From the NCBI GenBank assembly GCA_051881695.1, contig JBJEQJ010000024.1:47952-111951 (forward strand): a stretch of 64,000 bases of DNA, given 5' to 3'. The stretch is from CAYJFG01 sp051881695 (GTDB taxonomy: Bacteria; Bacillota; Clostridia; Oscillospirales; Acutalibacteraceae). Within the stretch, counting starts at the first letter, position 1. The number at the start of each line of letters is the position of its first letter. This document shows positions 1-8,486 of this stretch, piece by piece. The notes below the pieces were generated by a model. The model was given only the letters and a program-made list of their open reading frames with translations. It had not been told where the DNA came from and did not search any database. Position numbers and translations under genes: made by a program.

Positions 1-459
1 TTCCTGTCACCGTTTATAGTAATGTTTACTATTCCGCTTGCTTTTACAGGCGGTCTGTTGGGACTGCTTATTACAAACAATACTATAAGCGTAATATCAC
101 TTATCGGCTTTGTAATGCTTTCCGGTATTATTGTAAACAACGGAATAGTTCTTATTGACTATATTAACCGTCTGCGTGCAGACGGTATGGAAAAGCGGGA
201 GGCAATTATTACTGCCGCTAAAACAAGAATGCGGCCTATACTGATGACGGCTCTCACCACTATATTGGGACTTTCCACAATGGCGCTCGGTTATGGCAGC
301 GGAGCAGCACTTATGCAGCCAATTGCGATTGTTTGTATAGGAGGACTTCTGTATGCAACTATAATGACTTTGTATATTGTACCGATTATGTACGACTTAT
401 TAGCAAGGCGCAAGGTAAGAGTTGTAAATAAAGAAGAGCTTGAGGTTATTGAAGAATAA
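1..459 (+). CDS. RND-family efflux transporter, C-terminal end (partial)
   Basis: This is the last part of an inner-membrane proton-driven efflux pump of the AcrB/HAE1 (RND) family; the frame is already open at base 1, so the 5' end lies outside the window. About 152 residues remain. Visible are the membrane segments of the second transmembrane bundle: a Gly/Leu-rich helix (GGLLGLLITNN), a helix with VMLSGIIVNNGIVLIDYIN, and a terminal helix before a charged tail (LARRKVRV...). The LSGIIVNNGIVLIDYIN and RMRPILMTALTTILG stretches are typical of this family. Substrate cannot be told from this end. A strong hairpin follows the stop codon. Confidence 0.88.
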   Translation, partial: FLSPFIVMFTIPLAFTGGLLGLLITNNTISVISLIGFVMLSGIIVNNGIVLIDYINRLRADGMEKREAIITAAKTRMRPILMTALTTILGLSTMALGYGSGAALMQPIAIVCIGGLLYATIMTLYIVPIMYDLLARRKVRVVNKEELEVIEE

Positions 460-471
460 ACACGCTATATA

Positions 472-508
472 AATGCGGCGTACACCGATTTGGGGTGTAC
501 GCCGCATT
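472..508 (+). terminator. Intrinsic terminator after the RND gene
   Basis: A 15-bp perfect stem (472-486 with 494-508) with a 7-nt loop is followed by six T residues. It sits between the convergent RND gene and tenI, and the A residues on its left mean it may also end the thi operon on the other strand. Confidence 0.85.
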
Positions 509-524
509 TTTTGCTGCAATAAAA

Positions 525-1112
525 TCACCTGATTGCATTTTCAATTATTTTTTTATAACCGTTTTTCATAAGTCCGCTCATAACAGCACAGCCGTCAGTC
601 GGTATTGCTTTTACCTTAGCTATATTATCTGCGTTTATTCCGCCCAACGGATATACAGGTATAGGTACATTTGAAGCAATATCCTTAACAGTTTCTATTC
701 CCTTTGGCGGCAGGCCTTTTTTGCAGTCCGTATTAAAAATATGACCGTATGTTATGTATGCTGCGCCCAGGCTGTATGCTTCCTTTGCCTGCTGTATACT
801 GTGCGTTGAAGCACCGACAATATCAAACCTGCAAAGCTTTTCTTTATTTTCCCGCATTACAGGCAAGGGCAGATGAACAGCCTTGTGGTTAAGCGACAAA
901 GCCGCATCAATAAAATTATGCAGGATACAAAGCTTTCCGTATTTATCACATATATTTATCACCTGTTTTGCAAGGTACCTGTAATCATCTGACGACAAAT
1001 TCTTTTCACGCAGCACTAATGCGTAAATATTTGATTTTGCCAGCGTTTCAATATGACTTAAAAAATCGTATTCACAGCTTTTGCTGTCGGTAAAACAGAG
1101 AAGCTTATACAT
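525..1112 (-). CDS. tenI: Thiazole tautomerase TenI-like (ThiE superfamily)
   Basis: A 195-residue TIM-barrel protein of the ThiE/TenI superfamily. It ends the thi operon and overlaps the thiH stop codon by 8 nt; the ATG at 1112 is chosen because it starts the conserved LLCFTD beta strand. The segment GHIFNTDCKKG closely matches what I recall of Bacillus TenI around its catalytic His, and the end reads AVMSG. The HLGQED-type motif of thiamine-phosphate synthase is replaced by HLPLPVMRE. I therefore favour thiazole-phosphate tautomerase over a thiamine-phosphate synthase, although many annotations would call it ThiE. No other thiE is present in the window. Confidence 0.75.
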   Translation of the reverse strand: MYKLLCFTDSKSCEYDFLSHIETLAKSNIYALVLREKNLSSDDYRYLAKQVINICDKYGKLCILHNFIDAALSLNHKAVHLPLPVMRENKEKLCRFDIVGASTHSIQQAKEAYSLGAAYITYGHIFNTDCKKGLPPKGIETVKDIASNVPIPVYPLGGINADNIAKVKAIPTDGCAVMSGLMKNGYKKIIENAIR

Positions 1113-2259
1113 AGATATAATCACTCATAACCGGCTGTAAGCCCTTTGACTTTATCATATCGTACATTTCCTTTACGCTTCGGCTGTCGTCAATTTCAAA
1201 CTGTTCGTCGCCCTTGGACTCTCCGCTGTGTGCTCCTATTCCCACGTCTACTCCTGCGGAGGTTTTTGTTGCGGCAATTTGCACTATGTTATCTCTGAAT
1301 CGCTGACATTCTCTGCTGGAAATTGTGATATTAGCAAACGGCATAAAAATTCTGTATGCGCAGATAATCTGTAAAAGCTGAGGCTCGTGTACGTCCCTTG
1401 GATTAATTTTATCGTTATTTATAATAGGTCTAAGTCTGGGGCAGGAAAAGGCAATTTCTGCGTGCGGATATTTCCTTTGCAGTAAATATGCGTGATAGCC
1501 TGTTGCAAAGGCGTCGCGGCGAAAATCGTCAAGTCCTAAAAGTGCGGCAAAGCCAACACCTCGTATTCCGCCCATTAAGGCTCTTTCCTGTGCGTTAAAG
1601 CGGTATGGGAAAACTCTCTTATGCCCTGCAAGGTGCAAAGTTTCGTACTTATCGGAATTGTAGGTTTCCTGAAACACCGTTACAAAATCTACGCCGCAAC
1701 TATGCAGATACGCATATTCGTCACTGTTCATCGGGTAAACCTCAACGCCGACAACCTTAAAATATTTTGTTGCTATTTTACAAGCCTCTCCGATATATTT
1801 CACATCGCTTTTTTTACGGCTTTCCCCTGTTAATATCAGAATCTCCTGCAAGCCGGTATCGGCTATTGTTTTCATTTCTCTTTCTATCTGCTCAGGGTCA
1901 AGTATCGCTCTTCTTATTTTGTTGTGACAGTTAAAGCCGCAGTATATGCAGTAGTTTTCGCAGTAATTTGCTATATACAGCGGAGTAAACATATACACTG
2001 AGTTTCCAAAGTGCTTTCTTGTTTCCAGCTGTGCGCGCTGTGCCATTTGCTCCAAAAAAGGCTCGGCGGCAGGCGATAACAGTGCCTTAAAATCATCGGG
2101 ACTTAAGGAATCCTTTGCAAGCGCCTTTTTAACGTCTGCCTGTGTATAGGTGTTATAGTCAAAGCTGTTCATTTCATTTATAACAGCGTCCATAATATCA
2201 GACTTTATCACCTCCATATCCGGCAGATACTTCATATGGTCTGTTCTTTGTTCATTCAT
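1105..2259 (-). CDS. thiH: 2-iminoacetate synthase (tyrosine lyase) ThiH
   Basis: Radical SAM enzyme that splits tyrosine into dehydroglycine and p-cresol, giving the glycine imine used by ThiG to build the thiazole ring; this is the anaerobic route. The 384-residue length fits the family. The [4Fe-4S] cluster motif CENYCIYC (CX3CX2C) lies near residue 110. The C-terminal region contains SRECQRFRDN, typical of the ThiH/BATS domain. The gene lies 25 bp after thiG and overlaps tenI, consistent with cotranscription. Confidence 0.95.
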   Translation of the reverse strand: MNEQRTDHMKYLPDMEVIKSDIMDAVINEMNSFDYNTYTQADVKKALAKDSLSPDDFKALLSPAAEPFLEQMAQRAQLETRKHFGNSVYMFTPLYIANYCENYCIYCGFNCHNKIRRAILDPEQIEREMKTIADTGLQEILILTGESRKKSDVKYIGEACKIATKYFKVVGVEVYPMNSDEYAYLHSCGVDFVTVFQETYNSDKYETLHLAGHKRVFPYRFNAQERALMGGIRGVGFAALLGLDDFRRDAFATGYHAYLLQRKYPHAEIAFSCPRLRPIINNDKINPRDVHEPQLLQIICAYRIFMPFANITISSRECQRFRDNIVQIAATKTSAGVDVGIGAHSGESKGDEQFEIDDSRSVKEMYDMIKSKGLQPVMSDYIYV

Positions 2260-2284
2260 AACCTTGCATTATCCCCTTTCAAAG

Positions 2285-3055
2285 TCAATTCTGCAAAAAT
2301 CCGGTAAGAGGAGAGGAAGCACTTCCTCCTGCTTCAAGCACTCTTCCCATACCTGAAAGATACGCCTGTCTGCCTGCTATTATTGCGTGCTTAAACGCCT
2401 CAGCCATTGACGGAATATCTCCTGCTGTTGCAATAGCTGTGTTCGCCATAACTGCGGCGGCACCCATTTCCATTGCCTCACACGCCTGCGATGGCTTACC
2501 TATACCTGCGTCTACTATCACCGGCAGGTCAATTTCATCAACCAGTATGCGGATAAAGTCCTTTGTGCATATTCCCTTGTTTGAGCCTATAGGCGCGCCA
2601 AGAGGCATAACGCACGCAGCTCCTGCGTTTGCCAAATCTCTGGCAGCGTATAAATCAGGATACATATACGGCATTACAACAAAGCCTTCTTTAGCGAGTA
2701 TTTCGGTTGCCTTGCAGGTTTCGTAATTATTAGGGAGAAGATATTTTGAGTCTGCTATAACCTCTATTTTTATAAAATCTCCACAGCCGGACGCTCTTGC
2801 AAGCCTTGCTATACGCACTGCTTCCTCGGCATTTCTGGCACCCGATGTATTTGGAAGAAGCGTTACGCCCTGCGGAATATAGTCGAGTATGTTTTCTGCT
2901 CCGCCGGGATTTGCACGTCTGAGAGCAAGGGTTATAATCTGTGCTCCGGCATTTTCAACTGCCGCCTTAATAAGATTCAGCGAATATTTGCCTGAGCCTA
3001 AAATAAATCTGGAGGTAAATTCATGTCCTCCTAAAATAAGCTTATCTTCTTTCAT
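2285..3055 (-). CDS. thiG: Thiazole synthase ThiG
   Basis: Cytoplasmic TIM-barrel enzyme joining deoxyxylulose 5-phosphate, dehydroglycine and the ThiS thiocarboxylate to make thiazole phosphate. The 256-residue protein carries the N-terminal FILGSGKY motif, the phosphate-binding TSGARNAEEAVRIARLAR region and FIKIEVIAD with the lysine expected to form the Schiff base. The C-terminal MGAAAVMANTAIA motif is present. It is separated from thiF by 218 bp, unusually large within this otherwise tight operon. Confidence 0.95.
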   Translation of the reverse strand: MKEDKLILGGHEFTSRFILGSGKYSLNLIKAAVENAGAQIITLALRRANPGGAENILDYIPQGVTLLPNTSGARNAEEAVRIARLARASGCGDFIKIEVIADSKYLLPNNYETCKATEILAKEGFVVMPYMYPDLYAARDLANAGAACVMPLGAPIGSNKGICTKDFIRILVDEIDLPVIVDAGIGKPSQACEAMEMGAAAVMANTAIATAGDIPSMAEAFKHAIIAGRQAYLSGMGRVLEAGGSASSPLTGFLQN

Positions 3056-3273
3056 TTTTTAACATTCCTTTCTGTCGTTTTTGTAATAATTGCTGTCGCT
3101 TTATATAATATAAAACTATGAAGAATACGATTACTCTTTAAAGCCGCTGAAAATACAGATTGTTAGTGAATATGCGGGATTATATTTGGCACAGACTGTG
3201 TTTAAAGAATCCCTATCAAAAGTTATCTTAAATCTCCATTCAGCTAAGTAAAATGGATAACCGTATAAAACAA
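3056..3273. other. Gap inside the thi operon with an open-frame fragment
   Basis: The 218 bp between thiF and thiG contain no clear gene. On the minus strand the frame ending at the TAA at 3131 stays open back into thiF and reads plausibly as protein at its end (EWRFKITFDRDSL ... IFSGFKE), but it has no start codon or ribosome site of its own in the gap. It may be the tail of a decayed gene. I see no TPP-riboswitch consensus here. Confidence 0.35.
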
Positions 3274-4077
3274 TTAAACACCATATTCCCCTGTAAGTAT
3301 ACGAAGAACTGTATTTGCCTGATGTCCTGCACAAATGCTTACACGAGGCGCCATAAGCCCTCTGCCCTGCTGTGCGCCTGTTTCTCCGTCGCCGCACATA
3401 TAAAAGCGGCTCGTTATTTTTTTTGTTTTTATTGTATTTCCGCTTTCAAATCCTGCCATGCCGGAGGCGGCAACTATATACTTTTCAGGATAATTTTCAA
3501 GCACGGCGTTTACCGCCATTGCTTTGCAGTCCGGATTATCAAACGCTTCACAGATGATTTCATCACCCTTAATAATATCCAGTATGTTATTTTCATCTAA
3601 TTTTATACAATTTGTAATTACCTTTATATACGGATTTATCTCGCTTATTTCTTGCTTTAATGCATCTGTTTTATACATACCAAGATGCTTTATTTTATAC
3701 TGCTGGCGGTTTAAGTTACTTGGCTCAACAACGTCAAAGTCAATTAAATGCAAACAACCAACGCCTGTTCTTGCAAGCTGTAAAGCTATGTTGGAGCCAA
3801 GACCACCAAGTCCTAAAACTGCAACTCTTGCTTTTTCGATCTTTTTATGTACCCCGGGAGTATGTCTTGCCATAAGCATTGCTTTAAGCTCTTCTTCATC
3901 CGGCATTACGCCTTTTTCAATTAAAAATATACTGTCGTTTTCCTTCAGCTTATGGTTTTCATTTGTCTGAAAACCGTTGACAATAGTAACACAGGTGCGT
4001 TTATTAACTTCATTTTTCAGCTCCTCTAAGCTTTGCGACGAGGTATTAAGGTATTTTCCGTTTAATGTGATTTTCAT
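3274..4077 (-). CDS. thiF: ThiS adenylyltransferase ThiF, with N-terminal ThiS-like domain
   Basis: E1-like enzyme that adenylates the C-terminal glycine of ThiS so that sulfur can be loaded. The first ~60 residues resemble ThiS itself (MKITLNGKYL ... SIFLIEKGV), giving a fused ubiquitin-like domain. This is followed by the ATP-binding fold with GLGGLGSN and the DFDVVEPSNLNRQQY motif. C-terminal cysteines are sparse (MCGDG, SICAGHQ), so the paired CxxC zinc site of E. coli ThiF is not obvious. It starts 2 bp after thiS. Length 267 residues is longer than the short clostridial ThiF because of the N-terminal domain. Confidence 0.9.
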   Translation of the reverse strand: MKITLNGKYLNTSSQSLEELKNEVNKRTCVTIVNGFQTNENHKLKENDSIFLIEKGVMPDEEELKAMLMARHTPGVHKKIEKARVAVLGLGGLGSNIALQLARTGVGCLHLIDFDVVEPSNLNRQQYKIKHLGMYKTDALKQEISEINPYIKVITNCIKLDENNILDIIKGDEIICEAFDNPDCKAMAVNAVLENYPEKYIVAASGMAGFESGNTIKTKKITSRFYMCGDGETGAQQGRGLMAPRVSICAGHQANTVLRILTGEYGV

Positions 4078-4079
4078 AC

Positions 4080-4274
4080 TTAACCTCCTCCTACAAAATT
4101 GACGATTTCAACTACATCTCCGTTTTTCAATACAGTTTGTGAATAATCTGTCTTGGGCAAAATTTCACCGTTTTTTTCAATTACAATGCGGCTTATGTTA
4201 TAGCTGTTGTCATCAAGATAGCTTTTAAGAGAAATTTCATCCTTTTCAATTTTCACTCCGTTTATTGTTATCAT
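4080..4274 (-). CDS. thiS: Sulfur carrier protein ThiS
   Basis: Small beta-grasp sulfur carrier of 64 residues for thiazole synthesis. It ends in VGGG; the terminal Gly-Gly needed for adenylation and thiocarboxylate formation is present, with one extra glycine before it. It is the first gene of the operon, 2 bp before thiF. The upstream region holds the terminator of the preceding gene but no recognisable TPP riboswitch, so the regulation of this operon is unclear from sequence. Confidence 0.93.
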   Translation of the reverse strand: MITINGVKIEKDEISLKSYLDDNSYNISRIVIEKNGEILPKTDYSQTVLKNGDVVEIVNFVGGG

Positions 4275-4351
4275 TTTTGCTCATTATCCCCTTTCAGTAT
4301 TTTAACTTATGCCGGTATAACGGACATAATCTTTTAGAAAGCAAAAAGACC

Positions 4352-4391
4352 CCATGAAAGTCTACACCCAAGGTGGTGTACCCCTTCATGG
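4352..4391 (-). terminator. Intrinsic terminator after the LCP gene
   Basis: Read on the minus strand, a long imperfect hairpin (arms around 4352-4370 and 4373-4391) is followed by GGTCTTTTTGC. It lies between the LCP gene and thiS and separates the two transcription units. Confidence 0.75.
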
Positions 4392-4482
4392 AGCCGGTCC
4401 AATCTGCAATTTATTATATTTAATTTATGCGCTTTTGTCAAGGATAAAATGCGGAAGTTTTGCACAATTGCACAACAAATAT

Positions 4483-5595
4483 CTATGCTACAGTTTCCTG
4501 CTCTGTTGCATATTGCGGATTAGCCTTTATTATACTGTCCTCATATACAAAATACGCAAGGTCATATCTTTGCTTGTCCCAGTCAACAATCTCAACTATT
4601 GACTGTCCGTCATCTGTCCAGCCATATTGCCATACGTCATCCTCAGGTACTCTGAATTCTTCCAAAGGATAACCGAGATATGTAAGCGAATTTGAAACAA
4701 GCATTGTAATCTCGTTTTTCTTAAGGTTTGTCGTAATCATCGGCCCTACCTGACCTACAATTTCTACTATCTGTGTAAGAGACGCGCTCTTAAATTCTGA
4801 CATTATTGTTGACAAAAGCTTTCTTTGTCTTTGCGTTCTGTCAAAATCATCGCCGGAAAAACCTGCCTCTGCATCTCCTCGGTTTCTGGCATACCAAAGC
4901 GCCTGTCTGCCGTTTAGATGAACTATACCCGGCTCTGCCTGAATTTCATAACGTGTATCAGCCTGTCCGTTTTTCCATGTCTGCCAGTTAATATAATCAA
5001 TTTCTTCAGCAGTAAGCTCCATATCAACTCCGCCGAGAACGTCTATAATATTTCGAAAGCTTTTGAAATCTACAACTGCATAACGGTCTATGTTAACGCC
5101 GAAGTTGCTTTCGATAGTCTGTATTGCCAAAGAAGCTCCGCCAAAGGTATAAGAGGCGTTAAGCTTGTTGTCACCGTAACCGGGAATTGTAACATAAGTA
5201 TCTCTCATAAATGAGGTCATTTTAAGCTTTTTATGCCTGTTGTCTATAGAAAGCATTATCATAGTGTCACTTCTGCCGTGGTCGTCACCTTCAAGAATAT
5301 GGTCCTCGCCAAAAAGCATTATATTTAAAACCATCGGGTCATCTAAAAGCTTTCCGTTCGTAAGGTCAAGATTGGCGTCCTCGTCGGCTGTTGTGTTGTT
5401 TGAATTACCAACATCAACAGGCTTGTAATTGACGCTTTGCACAGTACCGTAAACCGCAAGCAAACCGCCGCCGCCAAGTCCTATAAGCAAGCAAAGCAAA
5501 AGCGCAAGAAAGTTTTTAGCGTTGAAAACCCTTGCCGCTTTCTTAGCCGGCTTTCCGGATGAATATATTTCACGGGTTCTGTCTTGTTTCTGCAA
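4483..5595 (-). CDS. LytR-CpsA-Psr (LCP) family wall-polymer ligase
   Basis: Membrane-anchored phosphotransferase expected to attach teichoic-acid-like or capsular polymers to peptidoglycan. One transmembrane helix (about residues 28-50, LALLLCLLIGLGGGGLLAVY) precedes the extracellular LCP domain. The domain shows MLFGEDHILEGDDHGRSDTM, the MTSFMRDTYV segment with the conserved Arg, and the GRQALWYARNRG motif with two conserved Arg. A TTG start at 5595 is used because AAAGGAG lies 8 nt upstream. It lies just downstream of the tarJ/tarI/licD genes, which fits a role in anchoring their product. Confidence 0.92.
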   Translation of the reverse strand: MQKQDRTREIYSSGKPAKKAARVFNAKNFLALLLCLLIGLGGGGLLAVYGTVQSVNYKPVDVGNSNNTTADEDANLDLTNGKLLDDPMVLNIMLFGEDHILEGDDHGRSDTMIMLSIDNRHKKLKMTSFMRDTYVTIPGYGDNKLNASYTFGGASLAIQTIESNFGVNIDRYAVVDFKSFRNIIDVLGGVDMELTAEEIDYINWQTWKNGQADTRYEIQAEPGIVHLNGRQALWYARNRGDAEAGFSGDDFDRTQRQRKLLSTIMSEFKSASLTQIVEIVGQVGPMITTNLKKNEITMLVSNSLTYLGYPLEEFRVPEDDVWQYGWTDDGQSIVEIVDWDKQRYDLAYFVYEDSIIKANPQYATEQETVA

Positions 5596-5760
5596 AATAC
5601 CAGCTCCTTTCCCATATAGATATAGATTATATAGCTTTTCTACGTTTTTTTCAATCGGAAAAAATTACAAATTTGTAAAGAATATATTAACAGTTTGCAT
5701 TATTATTGCCTAGGCTTTTCATAAGTAAAACGCCCCTGAATATATAAAAATCACAAAATT

Positions 5761-5886
5761 CTAAGGAAACTCTGATTAAATCGTTTGTGCATATTGCGCC
5801 GTCAGATTTTTGGTCAGACTGACGAAAAACATACAAGCAAGCTATGCAAACAGCTTTTCGGCGTGATTTATTCAGTTTTTCCCTAA
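5761..5886. repeat. MITE-like element, copy A
   Basis: 126 bp bounded by imperfect terminal inverted repeats: CTAAGGAAACTCTGATTAAA at the left and, on the opposite strand, TTAGGGAAAAACTGAATAAA at the right. A shorter element with the same termini is at 46159-46214. It carries no gene. Its right repeat supplies the TAG stop codon of tarJ at 5883. Confidence 0.6.
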
Positions 5887-6899
5887 ATCTGCCATTCAAA
5901 CACCGTTTTAAAGGGCGTGTTTAAATCCGTAGCAAAAACCCTGTGCAGGTCGTCCATATTTTTAACAGGAGTATCCTCAAAAATAATACTGCCTAAGCGC
6001 CGCTTAACCTTTTGAATACTCATAAGCTGTACTGCTTCTGTAAAATCCTCTCTTCCCGACCGGCTGCACCCAAGCATTGTAAGTCCTTTTTCAAGAATAA
6101 GTCGTGTGTTCATTGCAACCTTATTTTCACTTACGCCAAGCATTGCAACGGTTCCCTGAGGCTTTATGTGATTTATTATATCGTCTAAAGCGTCTACACA
6201 GCCCTCGCCTCCTACACATTCAAAGGCGTGGTCGCAGGAAAAACCTGCCGGCAGGCTGTGGGTAAGATAAGTTCTGTCTGCAAACGAGAACTGCGAAAGC
6301 TTGCGTGTATTTTTGCCAACGACCGTAATATTGCTTTTGGGATATTTCTGGCGTAAAACGCAGGCAACAAAATACGCAACGCTTCCGTCGCCCCATATGG
6401 CAAAGCTTTCTCTGTATTTATGTGCCGAAAGCTCCATACGCTTTACTGCGTGCACTGCAACGCTGAAAAGCTCGCACATTGCGGCTGTCTGCATAGGAAT
6501 ACTGCTGTCAAACGGAATTACCCTGTCGGGCGGCAAATCTACAAATTCACGCATAAAGCCGTCTGCACTGCTCGACAAAAATTTTGAGGAGCTGTCGTAG
6601 TTTTCATAAATGCCGTCTTTTTTATTCGTCGGTGAATTCGGAATTAGTATTACTCTTTGTCCCGGAGTAAAGGTGTTTGTTTTATCGCATATTACTTCCC
6701 CGCAGCATTCGTGGATAAGCGCCATAGGCAGTTTTTCATTTAAAGCCTTTAAATCTCTCTTGCCAAGGTAATAACGCTGGTCTGCATGGCATATTGCCAT
6801 ATAGCGGGGTCTGATAATTACATTGTTTTCAAGACTTACGTCTGTGTACTTAACAGAGAAAAACTGCGGAGTTACAAGCTGATAGATATAATTAATCAC
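5883..6899 (-). CDS. tarJ: Ribitol-5-phosphate dehydrogenase TarJ-like
   Basis: Zinc-type alcohol dehydrogenase expected to reduce ribulose 5-phosphate to ribitol 5-phosphate for CDP-ribitol synthesis. The GTG at 6899 is chosen because MINYIYQLV is the usual start of this family and it overlaps the tarI stop. Visible are YMAICHADQRYY and HECCGEV, both with metal-binding positions, and a Rossmann region (IWGDGSVAYFVAC), here with Asp in the usual glycine-rich loop. The stop codon lies in the inverted repeat of a MITE-like element, so the extreme C-terminus may have been altered by that insertion. Confidence 0.85.
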   Translation of the reverse strand: MINYIYQLVTPQFFSVKYTDVSLENNVIIRPRYMAICHADQRYYLGKRDLKALNEKLPMALIHECCGEVICDKTNTFTPGQRVILIPNSPTNKKDGIYENYDSSSKFLSSSADGFMREFVDLPPDRVIPFDSSIPMQTAAMCELFSVAVHAVKRMELSAHKYRESFAIWGDGSVAYFVACVLRQKYPKSNITVVGKNTRKLSQFSFADRTYLTHSLPAGFSCDHAFECVGGEGCVDALDDIINHIKPQGTVAMLGVSENKVAMNTRLILEKGLTMLGCSRSGREDFTEAVQLMSIQKVKRRLGSIIFEDTPVKNMDDLHRVFATDLNTPFKTVFEWQI

Positions 6900-7605
6900 T
6901 TGCAATACCCCCAACAAGAATCTGTGCTATTTTATAATCGTTTACAGTAGTAATTTTCATATTAGAAATCTCTCCGTCAACAAGCTTAACCTCAACCCCG
7001 CCAAGCACGCAAATTTTGCAGGCATCAGTGAGTACCGCTTTTTGCTCTTCGTTCAGCTTTGCGTACATTTCTTTCAGCAGAGAAATTTTAAAGCTTTGCG
7101 GAGTCTGCCCCTGATACATATGACCTCTGTTTGGAATTTCCGTTATGCTCGTTCCGTTTTCGGACTTAACAATGGTATCTGTTGCAGATACTACAGTATC
7201 GCACGCACCGTATTTCTGCGCCGCATCTATGTTATCATTTAAAATCCTAAGCGTAACAAACGGACGCACCGCATCATGGGTAACAATAATATCACTGTCA
7301 GTAAGTCCGAAATCTTTGTCAATTTCATCAATTATATTAAATATAGTTTCATTTCTGTTTTCGCCGCCTGCTGCAAGCTTAACTCTGCCGGTATCTATAC
7401 CGTATCTTTCAAGCAAGTCCGTCATATGCGACATCCAGCTTTGGTTTATCCCTAAATAAACAACATCAAGACGTGAGCACATAAGCATTTTTTCGAGAGT
7501 ATGAATTATTATAGGCTTTTCGCCAAGCGGCAGAAATTGCTTTGGCATTGACGAAATGTGCATCCTGGTGCCGCTTCCGCCTGCAAGTATTGCTCCGTAT
7601 ATCAT
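6892..7605 (-). CDS. tarI: Ribitol-5-phosphate cytidylyltransferase TarI
   Basis: Nucleotidyltransferase of the IspD/TarI family, 237 residues, predicted to make CDP-ribitol from CTP and ribitol 5-phosphate. The N-terminal AILAGGSGTRM with PKQFLPL is the CTP-binding signature, THDAVRPFV is the metal-binding motif, and GQTPQSF is conserved. IspD is the alternative, but direct coupling to tarJ (8-nt overlap) argues strongly for TarI. The product is used for ribitol-phosphate wall polymers. Confidence 0.88.
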   Translation of the reverse strand: MIYGAILAGGSGTRMHISSMPKQFLPLGEKPIIIHTLEKMLMCSRLDVVYLGINQSWMSHMTDLLERYGIDTGRVKLAAGGENRNETIFNIIDEIDKDFGLTDSDIIVTHDAVRPFVTLRILNDNIDAAQKYGACDTVVSATDTIVKSENGTSITEIPNRGHMYQGQTPQSFKISLLKEMYAKLNEEQKAVLTDACKICVLGGVEVKLVDGEISNMKITTVNDYKIAQILVGGIASD

Positions 7606-7623
7606 ATATAAGCCTCCCTTTTA

Positions 7624-8484
7624 TTATTTTAATGTATTTATGTCAAAGTCATAACAGCTATGCTCTAAATCAAGATATACAACATCGTGGTGCGGCACAC
7701 GCTTTTCTTCCGGCGGCAGCTCCATATAATCTCCGAAGGCTATTTTTAAATATTCGTCATAGCCTTTCGGAATGGGCATCTGCATACCTTCAAACTCCTT
7801 ATATATGCAAGACTCAAAAATTTCCTTCGGGTATTCGTTTTGCATATAGTGCGGTCCTGCACAAAGCTCAGTTATATATTCGCAGTCACTTATCTTGTAT
7901 TTTGTCATTTTCTTTTCTGCATAGCGCCATATTTTTCTTCTTATTTTGTCCCCTCTGAATACGGAAAGCAGCATTTTACTTCCTGCTGCCAGCACTCCGC
8001 CGTGCTTTTCCGGCACAACCTGAGCCAAAAACAACGAATAAATCATAGCCCACAGCTTTTGCATTTTTCTTTTAAAGCCGTGCGGACAGCCGTCAAGCGG
8101 AAACACATCCATAACCAGTCCGTGAGGAATATCAATATGCGCCTGATTTGCCTTAACGCAGGTGGCGCTTGTATCTACAATAGTAGTAAAAATATTTCCG
8201 GTGAATATGCTGTCGTCAGTTTTAAGCTTGATAAATCTTTCGTTTTTTTCCTGCTTGTCCCACAGTATATTCATTTTTTCGTAATCCCTGCGCGGCATAA
8301 ATATGTCAATATCGTCATCCCACGGGATAAAGCCTTTATTACGAAGCGACCCTATACAGCATCCGCCGCAAAAATAAAACAGCAGATTATTTCTTTCGCA
8401 AAAGTTTTTAAAGTATATAAGTGTGTCAAGCTCTTTAAGCTGTAACGCTCTTATTTGCTCCGGGCTTAGCTTCAGCGGTTCCAT
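7624..8484 (-). CDS. LicD-family phosphotransferase
   Basis: LicD proteins transfer phosphocholine or similar phosphodiesters onto cell-surface glycans. The 286-residue protein has the family core GGCCIGSLRNKGFIPWDDDI followed by DIFMPRRDYEK; the paired Asp residues are the predicted metal site. It lies 18 bp upstream of tarI and 2 bp after the glycosyltransferase, so it probably decorates a ribitol-containing polymer. No choline uptake or kinase gene is visible, so the transferred group is unknown. Confidence 0.88.
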   Translation of the reverse strand: MEPLKLSPEQIRALQLKELDTLIYFKNFCERNNLLFYFCGGCCIGSLRNKGFIPWDDDIDIFMPRRDYEKMNILWDKQEKNERFIKLKTDDSIFTGNIFTTIVDTSATCVKANQAHIDIPHGLVMDVFPLDGCPHGFKRKMQKLWAMIYSLFLAQVVPEKHGGVLAAGSKMLLSVFRGDKIRRKIWRYAEKKMTKYKISDCEYITELCAGPHYMQNEYPKEIFESCIYKEFEGMQMPIPKGYDEYLKIAFGDYMELPPEEKRVPHHDVVYLDLEHSCYDFDINTLK

Positions 8485-8486
8485 AG

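Noticed and set aside
3131..3397. An 88-codon minus-strand frame overlapping the thiF end
   Set aside because: Most of it is another frame of thiF and it has no ribosome site; only the tail outside thiF is kept as a possible remnant.
5687..5899. A 70-codon minus-strand frame after tarJ
   Set aside because: It covers the MITE-like element and the LCP promoter region, has no family resemblance and no good start.
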